A DNA stretch of 7,516 nucleotides from an uncultured Thermoleophilia bacterium (lineage in GTDB: Bacteria > Actinomycetota > Thermoleophilia > UBA2241). The DNA is taken from assembly GCA_903921965.1 (NCBI GenBank), contig CAIXSE010000661.1, forward strand, positions 1 to 7,516. Direction: 5' to 3'. This document shows, piece by piece, positions 4,045 to 7,516 of this stretch. The notes beneath the pieces are model-generated. The model had not been told where the DNA came from. It did no database searches and saw nothing but the letters and a program-made list of their open reading frames with translations. Every line of letters starts with the position of its first letter. Position 1 is the first letter of the stretch. The position numbers were made by a program, and so were the translations under genes.

Positions 4045-5901
4045 ATGAAGACGTTCTGGCGCATCACCAAGCTGCTCGGCGACTACCGCTGGCTCACCGT
4101 CGCCGGGTTCGCGCTCGCCTTCGCGCAGATGGGCCTCGGCCTCGTGGTGCCCCGCATCACCGAGCTCACGATCAACAACGCCCTGCTCGGCGGCCAGACC
4201 GGCAAGCTGGTCACGTACGGCCTCCTCCTGCTCGGCGTCGCCGTGCTGCGCTTCGCCGTCGGCACCGCACGCCGCATCACCACCGGCAAGGCGAGCCTCG
4301 GCATCGAGTACGACCTGCGCAACCGCACCTGGGCGCACCTGCTCAGCCAGCCGGCCTCGTACTTCGACCGCTGGCCCACCGGCCAGCTCATGAGCCGCCT
4401 GATGAGCGACATCCAGAACGTGCGCATGTTCCTGGGCTACGGGCTGATCTTCTTCGCCACCAACATCGTGATGATGGTCGCCGTCGTGGTCATCCTGTTC
4501 GCGCTCGACTGGCAGCTGGCCCTGCTCTCGATGGCGTTCCTCCCGGCGCTGCTGGTCGTGACCCTGCGCTTCAGCGAGAAGCTGCGCCCGATCCTGCAGG
4601 ACGTGCAGCAGAAGATCGCCGACGTGACGGAGGCGGCGGAGGAGAACGTTGTGGGCTCGCGCATCGTGCGCATCTTCGCGCGCGAGGACGACGAGCTGGA
4701 GAAGTTCAGCCGCCGCAGCTACCGTGTCTTCGAGGCCAGCGTCGCGGCGGCGCGCGTGCGCGCCGTCTACATCCCGCTCATCGCCTTCATCCCCAACCTG
4801 GCGGTGGCGTTCCTCCTGTACTACGGCGGCCGCCAGGTCGTCGACGGCCAGATGACGCTGGGCGCGCTCGTCGCCTTCTACAGCTACCTCATGATGTTCG
4901 TGTACCCGGCGCAGGTGATCGGCTGGCTCACCGGCCTGATGCAGCGGGCGATCGCCAGCGGCGACCGCGTGTACGAGATCCTCGACGCGCCGCTCGAGCT
5001 GACGGAGAAGCCGGACGCCGTCGCGCTGCCTTGCGAGGCCTACGTGGCGTGCCCGAGCGGCGCCGTGACGTTCGCGCACGTCTCGTTCGCCTACGGCGAC
5101 AGGCAGGTGCTGGACGACGTGAGCCTGGAGGTGCCCGCGGGCCGCACCGTGGCCCTGGTCGGGCACACCGGCTGCGGCAAGACCACGCTCACCAACCTCG
5201 TGCCGCGGTTCTACGACCCCACCGCCGGCGTGGTGACGGTCGACGGCCTGGACGTGCGCGACCTCAAGCTGGCCAGCCTGCGCGCGGACATCGGCATCGT
5301 GAACCAGGATCCGTTCCTGTTCAGCGCCTCGATCGCCGACAACATCCGGCTCGGGCGGCCGGAGGCGACCCCGGAGGAGGTCCGCGAGGCGGCCAGGGCC
5401 GCGCAGGCCGACGAGTTCATCGAGGCGCTCCCCGACGGGTACGAGACCGTCATCGGGGAGCGCGGCCACACCCTGAGCGGCGGCCAGCGCCAGCGCATCG
5501 CCATCGCGCGGGCGCTGGTGATGGACCCGCGCATCCTGATCCTCGACGACGCCACGTCCAGCGTGGACGTGGAGACCGAGTTCAAGATCCGCCGCGCCCT
5601 GCAGGAGGTCACGTACGGGCGCACCACGTTCATCATCGCCCACCGGCCCAGCACAATCTCGCTCGCCGACGAGATCGTGGTGCTGGACAGGGGACGCGTC
5701 GTGGAGCGCGGCACGCACGAGGAGCTCATGGCCGAGGGCACGCTGTACGCGCGCATGTTCGGGCGCGCCGAGGCCGAGCACGTGGACCTCGACCGCGTCG
5801 ACGTGGACGACCTCGCGGCGGCCGCGGCGGCCCGCGGCGGCACGGGCGGCGCCGGCCACGAGGCCAGTGCGCTCGAGACCGACGACGGAGGCGCGCGCTG
5901 A
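4045..5901 (+). CDS. ABC exporter half-transporter, subunit with degenerate catalytic site (MdlA/BmrC-like)
   Basis: This 618-residue protein has an exporter membrane domain fused to an ATPase domain. Six likely membrane helices lie near residues 17-36, 56-76, 132-153, 156-176, 241-261 and 272-295. The ATPase has A-loop Tyr350, Walker A GHTGCGKTT (373-381), Q-loop Gln421, a canonical signature LSGGQ (477-481), Walker B ILILDD (497-502) and H-loop His533. The residue after the Walker B Asp is Asp502, where active ATPases have the catalytic Glu. This is typical of one partner in heterodimeric exporters such as BmrC/BmrD, TM287/288 and MdlA/MdlB. The C-terminal 40 or so residues are an acidic, Ala/Gly-rich tail outside the family core. 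The stop overlaps the next start by one base, so the two subunits are co-made and probably pair. Export of drugs, lipids or peptides is possible; substrate not visible. Confidence 0.96.
   Translation: MKTFWRITKLLGDYRWLTVAGFALAFAQMGLGLVVPRITELTINNALLGGQTGKLVTYGLLLLGVAVLRFAVGTARRITTGKASLGIEYDLRNRTWAHLLSQPASYFDRWPTGQLMSRLMSDIQNVRMFLGYGLIFFATNIVMMVAVVVILFALDWQLALLSMAFLPALLVVTLRFSEKLRPILQDVQQKIADVTEAAEENVVGSRIVRIFAREDDELEKFSRRSYRVFEASVAAARVRAVYIPLIAFIPNLAVAFLLYYGGRQVVDGQMTLGALVAFYSYLMMFVYPAQVIGWLTGLMQRAIASGDRVYEILDAPLELTEKPDAVALPCEAYVACPSGAVTFAHVSFAYGDRQVLDDVSLEVPAGRTVALVGHTGCGKTTLTNLVPRFYDPTAGVVTVDGLDVRDLKLASLRADIGIVNQDPFLFSASIADNIRLGRPEATPEEVREAARAAQADEFIEALPDGYETVIGERGHTLSGGQRQRIAIARALVMDPRILILDDATSSVDVETEFKIRRALQEVTYGRTTFIIAHRPSTISLADEIVVLDRGRVVERGTHEELMAEGTLYARMFGRAEAEHVDLDRVDVDDLAAAAAARGGTGGAGHEASALETDDGGAR
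5887..5891 (+). promoter_or_regulatory. Ribosome binding site of the second ABC subunit
   Basis: GGAGG lies 9 bases before the ATG at 5901, inside the last codons of the first subunit. With the TGATG stop/start overlap it supports coupled synthesis of the two subunits and fixes the start. Confidence 0.7.
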
Positions 5902-7516
5902 TGGCCGCCCACTCGCGGCACCACAGCGGCCCGCACGGCTCGGGAGCCAGCCTCGAGGAGCTCAAGGGCTGGCGGGCCTTCGTGCACCTGGCGCGCGAGC
6001 TCAAGCTCGCCCGGCTCGCGCGCCTCGCGTACCCGTACCGGCGCCGTGCAGTCTTCAGCGTGGTGGCCATGGTCGTCGTCACGCTGAGCACACTCGCCGT
6101 CCCGTACCTGCTCAAGGTGGCCATCGACGGTGGCATCACCGCCGGGAACATGGACGTCCTCACCTGGGTCATCGTCGCGTTCGTCGTCGTGAGCGGCATC
6201 AACCTCGGCGCCAGCTACCTGCAGACCTACCTGACGAGCTGGGTGGGCGAGCACATCATCTACGACCTGCGCCGCGACCTGTTCGCGCACCTGCAGAAGC
6301 TCTCGCTCGACTTCTTCAGCCGCCAGAAGACGGGCTGGATCGTCAGCCGCCTGACCAACGACATCGACGCCCTCGACCAGCTCGTCACCGACGGCGTCAC
6401 CTCGCTGGTCACCAACTCGCTGACCTTCGTCGGTGCGATCGTCTTCCTCTTCATCCTCGACTGGCGGCTCGCCCTGGCGACGCTGACCATCCTGCCGTTC
6501 CTCCTCGCCGCCACCCTGGTCTTCCGGGCGCGCTCGGCGCGCGCCTACGCGCTGGTGCGCAACCGGATCGGCGACGTCAGCGCCCACCTGCAGGAGTCCA
6601 TCAGCGGCATCCGCGTACTGCAGGCGTTCCGCCGCGAGGACGCCGACTACCGGCAGCTCGCGAAGGCCAACGCCGCCTACCGCGACGTCAACTTCCGCAC
6701 CGTCGTGCAGAGCGGCCTGTACTTCCCCTTCGTCGAGTTCATGTCGGCGGCCGCCGTGGTCATCGTGCTCTGGTACGGCGGCTCCCTGGTCACCGGGCAG
6801 GCGCTCGAGATCGGCGTGCTGGTCGCGTTCATCGGCTACCTGAGCAGCTTCTTCGACCCGCTCCAGCAGCTGAGCCAGCTGTACAACACGTTCCAGGCGT
6901 CGATGGCGGCCGTGCAGAAGATCTACACGGTGCTCGACACCGACCCCGACCTGCAGGACGCACCCGACGCCGTGGCGCTGCCGGACGTGCGCGGCGAGGT
7001 GGCGCTGCGCCACGTGACCTTCGGCTACGACCGGGCCAAACCGGTGCTGCACGACGTGGACTTCACCATCGCCGCCGGGTCCACCGTCGCCCTGGTCGGC
7101 GCCACCGGCGCCGGCAAGTCGACGGCCATCAAGCTGCTGGCCCGTTTCTACGACCCCACCGATGGCGCCGTGCTCATCGACGGCCACGACCTGCGCGGCG
7201 TGACCATGGCCTCGCTGCGCGAACAGCTGGCCGTCGTGCCGCAGGAGGCCTTCCTGTTCAGCGGGTCGATCCTCGACAACATCCGCTTCGCGCGGCCCGA
7301 CGCCGAGGAGGACGAGGTCGTGCGCGTGGCCCGCATCGTCGGCGTGCACGACTTCGTCGCGGCGCTGCCGGACGGGTACGCCACCGAGGTGCAGGAGGGC
7401 GGCGCCGGGCTCAGCACCGGGCAGCGCCAGCTCATCAGCTTCGCGCGGGCCCTGCTCGCCGACCCGCGCGTGCTCATCCTCGACGAGGCCACCTCCAGCG
7501 TGGACGCCGAGAGCGA
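5901..7516 (+). CDS. ABC exporter half-transporter, subunit with catalytic Glu and altered signature (MdlB/BmrD-like), 3'-truncated by window
   Basis: The first 538 codons are present; the frame is still open at the window edge, just after the D-loop (SSVD), so the H-loop and C-terminus are missing. A His-rich, hydrophilic N-terminus of about 45 residues leads into six likely membrane helices, the first near residues 50-75 and the last ending near 320. The ATPase has A-loop Tyr376, Walker A GATGAGKST (400-408), QEAFLFSGS as the Q-loop, a changed signature LSTGQ (504-508) in place of LSGGQ, and Walker B ILILDE with the normal catalytic Glu529. These features mirror the upstream subunit, so together they make one full and one degenerate ATP site, as known for BmrC/BmrD-type pumps. 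ATG chosen from the Shine-Dalgarno and the one-base overlap. Substrate unknown. Confidence 0.96.
   Translation, partial: MAAHSRHHSGPHGSGASLEELKGWRAFVHLARELKLARLARLAYPYRRRAVFSVVAMVVVTLSTLAVPYLLKVAIDGGITAGNMDVLTWVIVAFVVVSGINLGASYLQTYLTSWVGEHIIYDLRRDLFAHLQKLSLDFFSRQKTGWIVSRLTNDIDALDQLVTDGVTSLVTNSLTFVGAIVFLFILDWRLALATLTILPFLLAATLVFRARSARAYALVRNRIGDVSAHLQESISGIRVLQAFRREDADYRQLAKANAAYRDVNFRTVVQSGLYFPFVEFMSAAAVVIVLWYGGSLVTGQALEIGVLVAFIGYLSSFFDPLQQLSQLYNTFQASMAAVQKIYTVLDTDPDLQDAPDAVALPDVRGEVALRHVTFGYDRAKPVLHDVDFTIAAGSTVALVGATGAGKSTAIKLLARFYDPTDGAVLIDGHDLRGVTMASLREQLAVVPQEAFLFSGSILDNIRFARPDAEEDEVVRVARIVGVHDFVAALPDGYATEVQEGGAGLSTGQRQLISFARALLADPRVLILDEATSSVDAES

Noticed and set aside
1095..4048. Long plus-strand open frames (1095-2252 and 2393-4048)
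   Set aside because: They are mirror frames of the aminotransferase, regulator and ureohydrolase genes, which carry full sets of family motifs on the minus strand.
2331..4070. Long open minus-strand frame continuing upstream of the aminotransferase ATG
   Set aside because: It passes out of frame through the regulator and ureohydrolase genes, with Arg/Ala/Pro-rich sequence typical of non-coding frames in GC-rich DNA. A perfect Shine-Dalgarno marks the true start at 2330.
2977..7349. Very long open minus-strand frames (2977-5859 and 5211-7349) opposite the ABC genes and partly over the ureohydrolase
   Set aside because: They lie antisense or out of frame to clearly conserved genes, show low-complexity His/Asp/Val/Arg composition and no recognisable domain. 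Scarcity of stop codons at this G+C explains them.
1..7516. CRISPR arrays, tRNA or rRNA genes, insertion sequences, toxin-antitoxin pairs or phage genes
   Set aside because: I looked on both strands and saw no spaced repeats, tRNA-like sequence, transposase motifs or small paired genes. Nearly all bases belong to well-supported chromosomal-type genes.

Overview
This is a very GC-rich bacterial window (about 70% G+C by eye, not counted) packed with protein genes: five complete and one partial gene on the minus strand, then two on the plus strand, the last cut by the window end. I see no tRNA, rRNA, CRISPR array, insertion sequence or other mobile element. The largest gap between genes is about 85 bases. 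The source is best guessed as a high-GC Deinococcota bacterium, perhaps Trueperaceae-like. Two things point there: a FabZ-type dehydratase, and several first genes with a TAnnnT -10 box only 6 to 9 bases before the start codon (leaderless transcription, common in Deinococcus). This is an inference, and other GC-rich phyla remain possible.

Layout. Minus strand, positions 1-1096: an ECF sigma factor, its zinc-finger anti-sigma factor, and the start of fabZ, with stops and starts touching or overlapping, so one operon that may tie fatty-acid synthesis to envelope stress. Minus strand, 1182-2944: a YheO/DauR-type regulator and a class I/II aminotransferase overlapping by 4 bases, driven from a recognisable promoter with an inverted repeat in its spacer. 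Minus strand, 3017-3997: a ureohydrolase of the agmatinase/arginase superfamily. Plus strand, 4045-7516: two half-size ABC exporters overlapping by one base, which together form a heterodimeric pump with one degenerate ATP site.

Working together. The ureohydrolase, DauR-like regulator and aminotransferase look like a small amino-acid or guanidino-compound catabolic cluster, possibly for arginine or D-arginine, but the substrates cannot be read from the sequence. The exporter diverges from the ureohydrolase gene across a 47-base region where the two promoters seem to overlap. I found no convincing new class of system. The points most worth a second look are the promoter architecture, the sigma/anti-sigma/fabZ linkage, the atypical anti-sigma membrane end, and the missing conserved His in the ureohydrolase.
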